In this document: one piece after another, positions 18,098-27,393 of the stretch
How positions within the stretch are numbered: position 1 is the first letter of the stretch
How the letters are laid out: each line of letters begins with the position of its first letter
NCBI GenBank assembly: GCA_017413085.1
Contig: JAFPVC010000016.1
Span: 120,042-184,041 of the forward strand
DNA length: 64,000 bases
From: Prevotella sp.
GTDB taxonomy: Bacteria > Bacteroidota > Bacteroidia > Bacteroidales > Bacteroidaceae
Direction: 5' to 3'
Made by a program: the position numbers and the translations under genes
The notes under the pieces: generated by a model
Databases searched by the model: none
The model's input: the letters and a program-made list of their open reading frames with translations, nothing else
Told to the model about the DNA's origin: nothing

Positions 18098-19330
18098 TCA
18101 AATATTTTGTTTTATCCTCCACTCCTGCGGATAGAGGTTGTTGGCTCGGTTGCCAATGTTTTTCACGAAACCGAGCGGCAGCCCCTGGTATGTCACGACA
18201 ATAAAGCCGCGCGGCGTATCTGCAGGCAACGTTATCGCCTCACGCCTGAGATAGTGCAAGGCATCATCAAGCGACAACTCCACCACGGGGTATTTGTCTT
18301 TCTGCAAGCACGTCATCAGAGCCTCAACATGAGCAGGAATGACATCCTTACCCTTTTGCGTGCCCTGCGGCATGGTCAATGACGAATGGAGAACATTGAG
18401 TGCCGGCTTCGGATTCTTAAGCACTTCGCCGTCAGTTTTTCTCATCACAGCCATAAAGAGCCCCTCGCCCTTGGCAATGCCGGGAATGAAACGGTAGACA
18501 GGTGCATCCCACCCCTCAAGCAGCGAACCTGTGATGCCCCACTCGTCACTGATGCACACAGGCAGCAGTTCAGCCCCGAGTTCCTCCGTTATCCAACGCA
18601 CGTTCTCCTCATTCTCGCGGGTATTAAACGTGCATGTGCTGTAAACCATCAGTGCACCAAACTTCAGGCAAGGCCAGATGTCCTCCACTATGCTGCGCTG
18701 CAGGTCGCGGCACTTCATGACATTCTGCACGCTCCACTCACCTATCGCCCCCTCATCCTTTCTAAACATACCCTCGCCCGAACAAGGAACGTCGCACAAA
18801 ACGAGGTCGAACGCCATCTTGCTGCGACGGTAGTCGCGCGGCAGATTGTTGGTGACAACGACATTCGGGCAACCCTGCTTCTGCATGTTCTCCATCAGAA
18901 TGTTGGCACGCCTGCGGTCAGGCTCGTTACTGTAAAGCACTACATCAGGAGGCAAGGCTGCACGAAGCAGCGTAGACTTCCCACCGGGCGCAGCGCAGAG
19001 GTCGAGAGCCGTACCGCTGATATCACGGGCGTGCTGCCTAAGCACTTCGTCAAGAAACATAGAAGAAGCCTCCTGCACGTAGTAACCGCCGGCATGAAGC
19101 AACGGGTCGAGCGTGAAGTTTGGCCGTTCGCTAAGGTAATAGCCTGTGGTACACCACGGCACACGCTCCGCTATCACATCGCCGCACGGCATGACACCAC
19201 CGGCGGGCTGCTTGAAGGGATTCAAGCGTATGCTCACAGGAACAGGCTCGCTGAAGGCACGCAGATAGCGCATCCAGCGTTCCTCGCCAAACAGACTGCT
19301 GGTATATTCTATGAAATCCGATGGTAGCAT
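18098..19330 (-). CDS. RNA (cytosine-C5)-methyltransferase, RsmF/NOL1-NOP2-Sun family
   Basis: 410 residues. The SAM-binding motif is LDLCAAPGGKSTLL (about 110-123). The two catalytic cysteines sit in CDVPCSGEGMF (about 175-185) and YSTCTFNTRENE (about 225-236), the family's PC and TC motifs. A C-terminal RNA-binding part (RmsF-like, about 320-410) contains LRREAITLPADTPRGFIVV and LPLGFVKNIGNRANNLYP. It probably methylates 16S rRNA, as RsmF does at C1407. It has a strong promoter at 19365-19395 and lies upstream of xseB with a short gap. Confidence 0.9.
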   Translation of the reverse strand: MLPSDFIEYTSSLFGEERWMRYLRAFSEPVPVSIRLNPFKQPAGGVMPCGDVIAERVPWCTTGYYLSERPNFTLDPLLHAGGYYVQEASSMFLDEVLRQHARDISGTALDLCAAPGGKSTLLRAALPPDVVLYSNEPDRRRANILMENMQKQGCPNVVVTNNLPRDYRRSKMAFDLVLCDVPCSGEGMFRKDEGAIGEWSVQNVMKCRDLQRSIVEDIWPCLKFGALMVYSTCTFNTRENEENVRWITEELGAELLPVCISDEWGITGSLLEGWDAPVYRFIPGIAKGEGLFMAVMRKTDGEVLKNPKPALNVLHSSLTMPQGTQKGKDVIPAHVEALMTCLQKDKYPVVELSLDDALHYLRREAITLPADTPRGFIVVTYQGLPLGFVKNIGNRANNLYPQEWRIKQNI

Positions 19331-19364
19331 GTGTCTATTTCCTGTGTACGATAGTAATAAGGTG

Positions 19365-19395
19365 CAAAGTTAAGCAAAAAAATTCAATCTGCCAA
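19365..19395 (-). promoter_or_regulatory. Promoter of the RsmF-like/xseB/mrp group
   Basis: Minus-strand TTG (19393-19395), 20 bases, then TAACTTTG (19365-19372) followed by C; 34 bases upstream of the start codon. Confidence 0.75.
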
Positions 19396-19521
19396 GTTTT
19401 CCGTCATGCAATCACCAACAAACCCTATCAGGAACAGCCGCACAGCATTGTTTAGAAATTAAAAAAAGTTAAAACGTCTAGTTTGCCATGCACGGCACAT
19501 CGTAATGTCAAGATAATTTAG

Positions 19522-19529
19522 TATCTTTG
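19522..19529 (+). promoter_or_regulatory. Promoter -7 element of the MFS transporter
   Basis: TATCTTTG followed by C. It excludes the upstream TTG at 19527 as a start and leaves a leader of about 75 bases before the ATG at 19611. No clear -33 TTG. Confidence 0.6.
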
Positions 19530-19610
19530 CACGAAACTTTGTTTTTCTTGACGGAAACAAATGCAAAAACTAAAAAAGACGAAATCAACATAAAACAACA
19601 AACCAAGACA

Positions 19611-21059
19611 ATGAGTTCGGTAACAACAAACAAAATGACCAACTGGCGTTGGGTAATGTGTGCGATGCTATTCTTCGCCACGACAGTAAACTACATGGAC
19701 CGTCAGGTGCTTTCACTGACATGGAAAGACTTCATTTCACCTGAATTTCACTGGAACGACGAAATCTACGGCAACATCACAGCCGTATTCTCAATTCTCT
19801 ATGCCATTGCCAACCTCTTCGCCGGCAAGTTCGTAGACTGGATGGGCACGAAGAAAGGTTACTTCTGGGCCATCATCGTATGGTCGTTAGGTGCCGTGTT
19901 GCACGCCGGCTGCGGATGGTTCACCATGCAGGTGGAGGGACTTGACAGCGTGGCTGCCCTAAGGGCAGTCAAACTAGGCTCTGAGGCTGCTCTTGCAATC
20001 GCTACCGTCAGCATGTATGCTTTTCTTGCATGCCGCTGCATCCTCGCACTCGGCGAGGCAGGCAACTTCCCTGCAGCCATCAAGGTTACAGCAGAATACT
20101 TCCCTAAGAAAGACCGCGCATTCGCTACGTCAATATTCAACTCAGGCGCATCAGTAGGCGCGCTGGCAGCACCTGCCACCATACCTCTGCTCGCAAAGGC
20201 CATGGGCTGGGAAATGGCATTCATCATCATCGGTGCCCTCGGTTTCATCTGGGCAGGCGTATGGCTCTTCGTATACGACAAGCCGTCGCAGTCGAAGTTC
20301 GTAAACGAGGCTGAGCTGAACTACGTGAACCAGGACGAAGAGAACGAGAAAGCCGCCGAGGTAGTGGTTGAAGAGAAGCAGATGAGCTACATGGAGGCAT
20401 TCTCACACCGCCAGACATGGTCATTCGCATTCGGTAAGTTCATGACCGACGGCGTATGGTGGTTCTTCCTGTTCTGGGCTCCGGCATATTTCTCCGACCA
20501 GTATGGCTACTCATCAGACTCTGGCATGGGCATTGCGCTCATCTTCACTCTGTATGCAATCGTGACGGTGCTGTCGATGTTTGGCGGCTACCTGCCGAAA
20601 CTCTTCGTAGAGAAGAAAGGCATGAACCCTTATCAGGGACGTATGCTTGCCATGCTCATCTTTGCATTCTTCCCAGTGCTGGCACTCTTCGCACAGCCAT
20701 TAGGACAGTATAACGTATGGTGGCCGGCAATCATCATCGGTCTCGTAGGTGCAGGACACCAGGCATGGTCGGCCAATATTTTCTCGACCGTCGGCGACAT
20801 GTTCCCGAAGAGCGCCATCGCTACAATCACCGGTATCGGTTCAATGGCAGGCGGTCTGGGTTCATTCCTTATCAATAAGATATCAGGTAACCTCTTCACA
20901 TACGCTGAGGAGCAGGGCAGCGCATTCTCATTCTTAGGTTTTGAGGGCAAGCCAGCCGGCTATATGATAATCTTCTGCGTATGTGCAGTAGCCTACCTCA
21001 TCGGCTGGACAGTAATGAAACTGCTCGTTCCGAAGTACAAGCCGGTAGTAGTGAAGTGA
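19611..21059 (+). CDS. MFS transporter, hexuronate (ExuT)-like
   Basis: 482 residues from the ATG at 19611. The open frame runs back to a TTG at 19527, but that overlaps the promoter. The protein has the 12-helix MFS layout. Anion:cation symporter-type motifs are visible: NYMDRQVLSLTW in helix 1, FAGKFVDWMGTKKGYFWAIIVWSLGAVLHA, and a GEAGNFPAAIKVTAEYFP segment typical of ExuT/GudP carriers. It probably imports galacturonate or glucuronate with protons. uxaC at 62148-63563 supports hexuronate use, though it is not linked. A stem-loop terminator follows at once. Confidence 0.82.
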   Translation: MSSVTTNKMTNWRWVMCAMLFFATTVNYMDRQVLSLTWKDFISPEFHWNDEIYGNITAVFSILYAIANLFAGKFVDWMGTKKGYFWAIIVWSLGAVLHAGCGWFTMQVEGLDSVAALRAVKLGSEAALAIATVSMYAFLACRCILALGEAGNFPAAIKVTAEYFPKKDRAFATSIFNSGASVGALAAPATIPLLAKAMGWEMAFIIIGALGFIWAGVWLFVYDKPSQSKFVNEAELNYVNQDEENEKAAEVVVEEKQMSYMEAFSHRQTWSFAFGKFMTDGVWWFFLFWAPAYFSDQYGYSSDSGMGIALIFTLYAIVTVLSMFGGYLPKLFVEKKGMNPYQGRMLAMLIFAFFPVLALFAQPLGQYNVWWPAIIIGLVGAGHQAWSANIFSTVGDMFPKSAIATITGIGSMAGGLGSFLINKISGNLFTYAEEQGSAFSFLGFEGKPAGYMIIFCVCAVAYLIGWTVMKLLVPKYKPVVVK

Positions 21060-21090
21060 TAGTTCAACTCACAATGCATAATTCATAATA

Positions 21091-21149
21091 CATAATTCAT
21101 GGTTATACTGAGTCAGCGATGACACGGTAAACCATGAATTATGTTTTTT
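21091..21149 (+). terminator. Terminator of the MFS transporter gene
   Basis: Arms CATAATTCATGGTT (21091-21104) and the reverse complement AACCATGAATTATG (21130-21143) around an internal loop, then TTTTTT. The arms are built from the CATAATTCA-type short repeat found in several gaps here. Confidence 0.8.
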
Positions 21150-21156
21150 CTGTAAG

Positions 21157-21900
21157 ATGAAAATAGGTATTAGTAGTTTTATTTCAACAGCGGCATTGAT
21201 TGCGCTCACAGGATGCAACGGCATCATGGACGGCATTTACGACGACGACATCCCACGCAGCGGCAACGTGATAACCGTAGATGCCTCAAACTGGAAAAAC
21301 TGGTATTACATTGACCTGCACGCACTGACAAATCAAAGCAGTGCAGGTCAGGAACAGACATTTGAGCCTTACGCCATACCGACAACGCTGACAGACGAAT
21401 GGGATGGCGAATCAAAGATATGCACATACTGGTATGACGTATTCGGCGAGGGACTGCAGCATAACGAGTTCAGGGGCAGCATCAACGTCGACGCACAACC
21501 CGAACCCGAACACTGGGACATAGCCCTGCACCGCGACAACGTGAGGACTAACGGCGGCGAAGTATGGCAGACCACCACACAGGACATAACATCGCCCTCG
21601 CTGACAGCACCGCTGGCAGGCACAGGCGAGGCCGACACATGGAACGAGACCGACGTATGGATGGATCAGTCGCAGATGTTCACGGGCGTGATAGGCAACC
21701 AGCGAATAAAGACCAACAGGCTGCTGAGCAGCTGGCTGTCGATACAGATACCGCCGATACCACCGTCGTTCACATACAACGGCAACGTGTTTATCGTAAG
21801 ACTGAAAGACGGCACATACGCAGCACTGCGGCTGGCCGACTACCGCAGCAAGGGAACAAACTGCATAATGACAATAGAATACCGCTACCCACTGAATTAA
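21157..21900 (+). CDS. HmuY-family heme-binding lipoprotein
   Basis: 247 residues. The signal peptide ends in the lipobox LTGC (cysteine about residue 20), so it is lipid-anchored. The mature sequence has HmuY-family features: VDASNWKNWYYIDL near the start, WDIALHRDNVRTNGGEVWQTT in the middle and a C-terminal GNVFIVRLKDGTYAALRLADY. HmuY proteins capture heme on the outer-membrane surface and pass it to a TonB receptor. The next gene, 43 bases on, is that receptor. No other hmuSTUV genes follow. Confidence 0.85.
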   Translation: MKIGISSFISTAALIALTGCNGIMDGIYDDDIPRSGNVITVDASNWKNWYYIDLHALTNQSSAGQEQTFEPYAIPTTLTDEWDGESKICTYWYDVFGEGLQHNEFRGSINVDAQPEPEHWDIALHRDNVRTNGGEVWQTTTQDITSPSLTAPLAGTGEADTWNETDVWMDQSQMFTGVIGNQRIKTNRLLSSWLSIQIPPIPPSFTYNGNVFIVRLKDGTYAALRLADYRSKGTNCIMTIEYRYPLN

Positions 21901-21943
21901 TGCAGAATGCACAATGCATAATTCACAATGTTCACAATAAGAG

Positions 21944-23977
21944 ATGCTCAAGTTAAAGCACTTATACATAACGGCATGCCTCGTGCCATGCGCAGCATGC
22001 GCAGAGTCAAACCAGTTTGACGAGACTGGCACCACACCTATACAACTGGACCAGGTGGTGATAACCGGCACGCGCACGACAAAGACTCTGAAGGACACCC
22101 CCGTGCAGACTCGCGTGATAAAACGCGACGACATAGAAAACAGCGATGCGACAAACATACAGGAACTGCTGACGCAAGAGCTGCCAGGGGTGGAATACTC
22201 ATTCGCAATGAACCAGCTGACGCACCTGAACTTTGCCGGGTTCGGCGGACAGAGCGTGCTTTTCCTCGTAGACGGTGAGAGACTTGCCGGTGAGACAATG
22301 GACGACGTGGACTTCTCACGCCTGTCAATGCAGAACGTGGAACGCGTGGAGATAATCAAGGGTGCGGCCTCTGCACTGTATGGCTCAAATGCCACAGGCG
22401 GAATTATCAACATAATAACCCGCCAGCCTAAGAACGGCTGGAAGATAGATGCCAACGGACGTACACGCATAGGGAAAAGAGAAGAAAACCGCTATGGACT
22501 GAACTTCAGCCTCAGCAGCACAAAGGTAAGCAACACACTGTCATTCAACGGAACAAACACTGCAGGCTATGATGTCAGGAACGGCAATGCTGCAAGGGCT
22601 GTGACCAACTACTACGTACACCGAATGTATGGAGACAACGTGCGCAGCGTGAGCGACCGACTGACATGGCAGCCCGTAAGCAATCTGCGGTTCACAATTA
22701 ACGGCGGGTATTACTTCCGCGAAAGGGAGACAGCGACGCTGACACTACCCGACCACTACCGCGACCTGACATTCGGAGCACGCGGCACGTGGGACATTAC
22801 GAAATGCGACAATGTAGAACTGTCGTATAATTTCGACCAGTTTGACAAGGCACAGCACAGCACCATAAGCGACCTGTGCGTAAGATATTACTCCAACGTA
22901 CAGCATTCCGTGCGCGCCCTGTATAACCACACATTCAGCAATAACGACATGCTGACCATAGGCGGCGACTACATGCGCGACTACATGCTAAACACCAAAA
23001 CCGCAGCAGGACGCTACCGCCAGTACTCGGCTGACGTATTCGCACAGTACGACTGGTACATCAACGACCGTTGGGAGGCCGTATGTGCAGTGCGCTACGA
23101 CTATTTCAGCGATGGTAACAACCATCAGGTCACGCCAAAGTTGAACGTGCGCTACAGGTTGCTCGACAACCTGACTCTGCGTGGCGGATATGGCATGGGA
23201 TTCCGTGCACCAACCCTGAAAGAGAAATACTATATATTTAATATGGTGGGAATATGGGACATCGTAGGGTCAAACGTAGTAGGCTACTCACTAAAGCCTG
23301 AACAGAGTCACAACTTCAACCTGTCTGCCGAATACAGCAGGGGCGGTCTATACATGACAGGAGCGGCATACTACACCATAGTGCGCAACCGCATAACGCC
23401 AGGCTCGCCAAAAATGGCGACCGACTTCCCCGGAGACGCAACAGTGCTCGGCACCGACAAATGGCTGCCTTACACTAACGTAGAACGATACAACGCATAC
23501 GGACTGGACATAACTGTACAGAAGCACTGGTCATGCGGACTTGAGGCGCGGCTGTCATACGCCTACATACACGAGCAACTGCCGAAGGATGCCAACGGCG
23601 AGGCAATTAACAACCAGTACCAACCGGCGAGACCGCACTCACTGACGGCACGTATCGAGTGGGACAAGCAACTGCACAGGAACTACGGAATCAACATCGC
23701 ACTCAGCGGAAGACTGCTGTCAGCGGTGGACAACATAGAGTTTGTGGATTACCAGACACGCGATGCAGACGGAAGGTTGCTGCGCACCGACGTGCATTAC
23801 CCTGCCTATACCATCTGGAAACTGCAGGCAGCACAGCGCATAAAGAACTGTTGCCGTGTGACACTGACCATCGACAACATATTCAACTATGAACCCGAAT
23901 ACCACTATTTCAACTCGCCATTCACTGACGGCATTGCCGTAATGGCCGGCGTGACAATATCGCTGTCAGGCAAATAG
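21944..23977 (+). CDS. TonB-dependent heme receptor (HmuR-like)
   Basis: 677 residues. After a signal sequence (MLKLKHLYITACLVPCAACA) comes a TonB box-like region (QLDQVVITGT), the plug domain (about 35-145) with LFLVDGERLAGE and VERVEIIKGAASALYGSNATGGIINIITR, and a 22-strand barrel with FRAPTLKEKYY and a final aromatic-rich strand ending ISLSGK. The paired HmuY lipoprotein points to heme uptake, but no histidine ligands can be assigned with certainty. Confidence 0.88.
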   Translation: MLKLKHLYITACLVPCAACAESNQFDETGTTPIQLDQVVITGTRTTKTLKDTPVQTRVIKRDDIENSDATNIQELLTQELPGVEYSFAMNQLTHLNFAGFGGQSVLFLVDGERLAGETMDDVDFSRLSMQNVERVEIIKGAASALYGSNATGGIINIITRQPKNGWKIDANGRTRIGKREENRYGLNFSLSSTKVSNTLSFNGTNTAGYDVRNGNAARAVTNYYVHRMYGDNVRSVSDRLTWQPVSNLRFTINGGYYFRERETATLTLPDHYRDLTFGARGTWDITKCDNVELSYNFDQFDKAQHSTISDLCVRYYSNVQHSVRALYNHTFSNNDMLTIGGDYMRDYMLNTKTAAGRYRQYSADVFAQYDWYINDRWEAVCAVRYDYFSDGNNHQVTPKLNVRYRLLDNLTLRGGYGMGFRAPTLKEKYYIFNMVGIWDIVGSNVVGYSLKPEQSHNFNLSAEYSRGGLYMTGAAYYTIVRNRITPGSPKMATDFPGDATVLGTDKWLPYTNVERYNAYGLDITVQKHWSCGLEARLSYAYIHEQLPKDANGEAINNQYQPARPHSLTARIEWDKQLHRNYGINIALSGRLLSAVDNIEFVDYQTRDADGRLLRTDVHYPAYTIWKLQAAQRIKNCCRVTLTIDNIFNYEPEYHYFNSPFTDGIAVMAGVTISLSGK

Positions 23978-24049
23978 GTCTGAAAACAAGACAGAAAACA
24001 AACGAAAACCAGATTAAAATTGATATAAATAAAAAAAACATTAAAAATT

Positions 24050-24079
24050 TTGCTGGTTCAGGAAATATTATTAACTTTG
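24050..24079 (+). promoter_or_regulatory. Promoter of yceD-rpmF-fabH-era
   Basis: TTG (24050-24052), 19 bases, then TAACTTTG (24072-24079) followed by C. The yceD ATG is only nine bases after the -7 element, so the message should have almost no leader. Confidence 0.72.
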
Positions 24080-24087
24080 CACTAAGA

Positions 24088-24612
24088 ATGACCAGTTTAG
24101 AGACATTGAAAATAGATTTGCGCAATGTTCAGGACACCACTGTTGAGGTGTCGTGCGCATTGACGGACAAGTATTTTCAAAGTCTCGACGATGCCGAGAT
24201 ACAAAGCGGAAGCATCAATGCCCAGTTGTCTATACGCAAGGCAGCCGTGGGAGAGTTTGTACTGACGGTGAATATCAGCGGCAGCGTTACAGTGTCGTGC
24301 GACCTATGCCTGGACGACATGGAGCAACCCGTAGAGGGCAATGCTACATACAACGTAAGTTTAGGACAGGAGAACTCGGACGATGGCGAGACAATAGTAG
24401 TAGACGAGAACCAAAGCGTGCTCGACTGCTCATGGCTCGTATATGAGACGATAGCACTGGCAGTACCCATCAAGCACGTTCATGCACCTGGAAAATGCAA
24501 TGCTGCGATGACGGAAAAGCTCAACGAGCTGTCAGCCGCCCGAAGCGGTGACGGGACTGAGGAAGGTGATATCGACCCACGCTGGGCAGGTCTGAAGAAA
24601 TTAACAGAATAA
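24088..24612 (+). CDS. yceD: YceD/DUF177 family protein
   Basis: 174 residues, upstream of rpmF as in most bacteria. The family core is visible: GSVTVSCDLCLDDMEQPVEG with two cysteines, then D-SWLVYETIALAVPIKHVHAPGKCNA near the C-terminus and the final DPRWAGLKKL. The E. coli protein is linked to 23S rRNA maturation; the precise role here is unknown. rpmF begins 29 bases after the stop. The start lies directly behind the promoter. Confidence 0.88.
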   Translation: MTSLETLKIDLRNVQDTTVEVSCALTDKYFQSLDDAEIQSGSINAQLSIRKAAVGEFVLTVNISGSVTVSCDLCLDDMEQPVEGNATYNVSLGQENSDDGETIVVDENQSVLDCSWLVYETIALAVPIKHVHAPGKCNAAMTEKLNELSAARSGDGTEEGDIDPRWAGLKKLTE

Positions 24613-24641
24613 TAAAAAACATCAAAAAGTAAAACAAAAAA

Positions 24642-24827
24642 ATGGCACATCCAAAAAGAAGACAGTCAAAGACACGTACACTCAAGCGTCGCACTCACGA
24701 CAAGGCAGTAGCTCCCACACTCGCAGTATGTCCTAACTGCGGTGCATACTATGTATACCACACAGTATGCCCGACATGCGGACAGTATCGTGGCAAGCAG
24801 GCCATCGTAATGGAGGACGCTGAGTAA
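24642..24827 (+). CDS. rpmF: 50S ribosomal protein L32
   Basis: 61 residues, the usual length. It begins [21 protein letters not shown] and carries the zinc-ribbon cysteine pairs [18 protein letters not shown], i.e. the zinc-binding form of bL32. Co-transcribed with yceD and fabH. Confidence 0.97.
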   Translation: MAHPKRRQSKTRTLKRRTHDKAVAPTLAVCPNCGAYYVYHTVCPTCGQYRGKQAIVMEDAE

Positions 24828-24835
24828 TATACAAT

Positions 24836-25834
24836 ATGAGCAATATAAATGCTGTCATCACCGGCATCGGTGGCTACGTGCCAGAGTATATCCTCACAAA
24901 CGAGGAACTCTCGCGCATGGTAGACACCGATGACGAGTGGATAACAACCCGCGTGGGCATCAAGGAGCGCCGAATCCTCAACGAAGAGGGTCTCGGCTCG
25001 GCATATCTTGCTCGTAAAGCATGCCGCGAACTGCTACAGAAAACGCAGGTTGACCCGCAAAGCATTGACTGCGTGATATGCGCAACAACCACGCCTGACT
25101 ACAGGTTCCCATCGAATGCGTCGATAGTTATCGGCAAACTCGGACTGGAGAATGCGCATGGTTTTGACGTATCATGTGCATGCTGCGGCTTCCTCTATAT
25201 ACTTGACATGGCATCGGCATTCATACAGAGCGGACGCTACAAGCGTGTCATCTGTGTGGCTGCAGAGAAGATGTCGTCGATGGTTGACTATCAGGATCGC
25301 CAGACGTGTGTGCTCTTCGGCGACGGTGCGGCTGCGGCAATGATGGAAGCAACGGAAGAGGAAGGCATCGGTTTCCAGGACTCGTTCCTGCGTACCGACG
25401 GCAAGGGACTGCCATTCCTTCACATGAAGGCAGGCGGTTCGGTATGCCCGGCATCACACTACACCGTTGATCACCGCATGCACTACATTTATCAGGAGGG
25501 ACGCACAGTGTTCCGCTACGCCGTGACATCAATGGCCGACGATGTGGAAGAGATAATGCGACGCAACAACCTGACAAAGGACAGCGTGACGTGGGTCATT
25601 CCTCACGAGGCAAACATGCGCATCATCGATGCCGTGACAAAGCGATTGGAGATACCTATGGACAAGGTGCTAATAAATATCGAGCGTTACGGCAACACCA
25701 GCGCAGCTTCAATAGCTCTGGCAATGTGGGACTTCGAGAAGAAACTGAAGAAAGGCGACAACGTCATACTGACAGCCTTCGGAGCCGGATTCGTTCACGG
25801 AGCAAGTTATTATAAATGGGGATACAATGCATAA
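24836..25834 (+). CDS. fabH: 3-oxoacyl-ACP synthase III (KASIII)
   Basis: 332 residues. It condenses acetyl-CoA or another primer with malonyl-ACP to start fatty-acid synthesis. The catalytic cysteine lies in DVSCACCGFLY (the C before CGF, about residue 112), the histidine in VIPHEANMRI and the asparagine in ERYGNTSAASI. It follows rpmF by nine bases. Its 3' end overlaps the start of era by eight bases, so the genes are tightly coupled. Confidence 0.95.
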   Translation: MSNINAVITGIGGYVPEYILTNEELSRMVDTDDEWITTRVGIKERRILNEEGLGSAYLARKACRELLQKTQVDPQSIDCVICATTTPDYRFPSNASIVIGKLGLENAHGFDVSCACCGFLYILDMASAFIQSGRYKRVICVAAEKMSSMVDYQDRQTCVLFGDGAAAAMMEATEEEGIGFQDSFLRTDGKGLPFLHMKAGGSVCPASHYTVDHRMHYIYQEGRTVFRYAVTSMADDVEEIMRRNNLTKDSVTWVIPHEANMRIIDAVTKRLEIPMDKVLINIERYGNTSAASIALAMWDFEKKLKKGDNVILTAFGAGFVHGASYYKWGYNA

Positions 25835-26708
25835 AGCAGGATTCGTAAATATAGTAGGCAATCCTAATGTAGGTAAAAGTACGCTCATGAACCAGTTGGT
25901 TGGTGAGCGTATTTCGATTGCTACCTTCAAGGCTCAGACCACGCGCCACCGCATCATGGGCATAGTCAACACCGACGAGATGCAGATAGTATTCTCTGAC
26001 ACGCCGGGCGTACTGAAGCCTAACTACAAACTGCAGGAATCGATGCTGGCATTCTCGGAGTCGGCATTGCAGGATGCCGACGTACTGCTCTACGTCACCG
26101 ACGTGGTGGAGAACCCGGAGAAGAACCGTGAGTTCCTCGACAAGGTTGCGAAGATGACCATCCCCGTCATACTGCTCATCAACAAGATTGACGAGAGCGA
26201 CCAGCAGAAGCTCGGCGACATCGTAGAGAAATGGCACACGCTTTTACCAAACGCCGAGATACTGCCCATATCAGCAAAGAACAAGTTCGGCATTGACATG
26301 CTGCTGCAGCGTATCAAGGAACTGCTGCCTGACTCACCGCCGTACTTTGACAAGGAACAATTGACCGACAAGCCTGCACGTTTCTTCGTCAACGAGATAA
26401 TACGCGAGAAAATACTGCTGTATTACGACAAGGAAATTCCATACTCAGTGGAGGTACACTGCGAATCGTTCAAGGAAACAGACAAGCGCATCGACATCCG
26501 TGCAGTGATTTATGTGGAACGTGAAAGCCAGAAGGGCATCATCATCGGCCATCAGGGTGTGGCACTGAAGAAAGTGAGCACCGAGGCACGCAAGACATTA
26601 GAGAAGTTCTTTGACAAGCACATATTCCTTGAGACCTACGTCAAAGTTGACAAGGATTGGCGACAAAACGCTAAGGAGCTGGAGAAGTTCGGGTACGAAC
26701 AGAATTGA
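25827..26708 (+). CDS. era: GTPase Era
   Basis: 293 residues. Era binds 16S rRNA and helps assemble the small subunit. G1 is GNPNVGKST, G3 DTPG, G4 NKID, and the C-terminal KH domain shows RESQKGIIIGHQGVALKKV. The start overlaps fabH by eight bases. The stop codon TGA (26706-26708) and final asparagine lie within the left inverted repeat of the DUF559 cassette, so the last residues may have been changed by its insertion. Confidence 0.96.
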   Translation: MHKAGFVNIVGNPNVGKSTLMNQLVGERISIATFKAQTTRHRIMGIVNTDEMQIVFSDTPGVLKPNYKLQESMLAFSESALQDADVLLYVTDVVENPEKNREFLDKVAKMTIPVILLINKIDESDQQKLGDIVEKWHTLLPNAEILPISAKNKFGIDMLLQRIKELLPDSPPYFDKEQLTDKPARFFVNEIIREKILLYYDKEIPYSVEVHCESFKETDKRIDIRAVIYVERESQKGIIIGHQGVALKKVSTEARKTLEKFFDKHIFLETYVKVDKDWRQNAKELEKFGYEQN

Positions 26709-26710
26709 AG

Positions 26711-26826
26711 CCCCTCCCTGCCCTCCCCGTGGGGGAGGGGAATAGATTACGTAAGGCTGAATGAAAAGAGCCCCGCCCTGCCCTCCCCGTGGGGGAGGGG
26801 GTTGGATTACGTAAGGCTGAATGGGA
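26711..26826 (+). repeat. Two 60-base direct repeats with GC-rich palindrome
   Basis: Two copies at an exact 60-base period. Each holds a C-rich/G-rich hairpin (CCCTCCCC-GT-GGGGGAGGG) then GGATTACGTAAGGCTGAATG or a close variant. The reverse complement of the hairpin recurs at 27398-27426. Confidence 0.9.
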
Positions 26827-26896
26827 AGGCTTTCTCGTCTTTTCGTGGGGGTATGTATTAATAAAAAAAGTTTTTGTATAAATATAATATTGGGAG

Positions 26897-27319
26897 ATGG
26901 CGAAGGAATGTCCGTTATATAAGACGGCACATAGAGACAGGTATGGATTGCTGAAGGGCTATGCCAAGTTTAATCGCCATAACATGACCTGGGCAGAAGA
27001 AAAGCTTTGGAAAGAACTCAGGCGCGGAAAACAAGGAACGAAGTTCAGAAGGCAATATATAATAGGAGATTACATAGCTGATTTCGTTTGCCTTGAACAC
27101 AATCTCATTATAGAGTTGGATGGAGAATGTTATGAAGGAGAAGAACAGAGAGAAAAAGACAAGGTTCGGCAAAGTTATTTGGAGAGTTTAGGATATACCG
27201 TGATTCGTTTTACGAATGAAATAGTCACAAATAACATAGAACAAATATTGAAAACAATAAACAAACATGTCTTTCCGGATTTGCCTTTTGCAGAAGTTAT
27301 AGAGACGGAACAAAGGTAA
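26897..27319 (+). CDS. DUF559 endonuclease-like protein
   Basis: 140 residues of the DUF559 family, which shares the Vsr/PD-(D/E)xK nuclease fold. Family marks are TWAEEKLWKELR, GTKFRRQYIIGDYIADFVC (candidate catalytic D in DYIADF), LIIELDGECY (candidate E) and GYTVIRFTNEIV. The reaction is probably DNA cleavage or nicking, unproven. The last seven codons and the stop fall in the first unit of a 35-base direct repeat. It sits between the housekeeping GTPase genes era and der inside inverted repeats, suggesting a mobile cassette. Confidence 0.82.
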   Translation: MAKECPLYKTAHRDRYGLLKGYAKFNRHNMTWAEEKLWKELRRGKQGTKFRRQYIIGDYIADFVCLEHNLIIELDGECYEGEEQREKDKVRQSYLESLGYTVIRFTNEIVTNNIEQILKTINKHVFPDLPFAEVIETEQR

Positions 27320-27393
27320 TATTTGCAGAAGTCATAGCGATGGAGCAAAGGTAATATCTTGCAGAAGTCATAGTGACGGAACAAAGGTAATCC
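27290..27393 (+). repeat. Three direct repeats of 35-36 bases
   Basis: Units start at 27290, 27325 and 27361, each reading GCAGAAGT(T/C)ATAG then GGA(A/G)CAAAGGTAAT. The first includes the 3' end and stop (TAA of GGTAAT) of the DUF559 gene, so the stop-containing segment is repeated twice downstream. Confidence 0.88.

Noticed and set aside
19527-19610. Upstream TTG start for the MFS transporter
   Set aside because: It lies within the -7 element; the first helix begins normally after the ATG at 19611.
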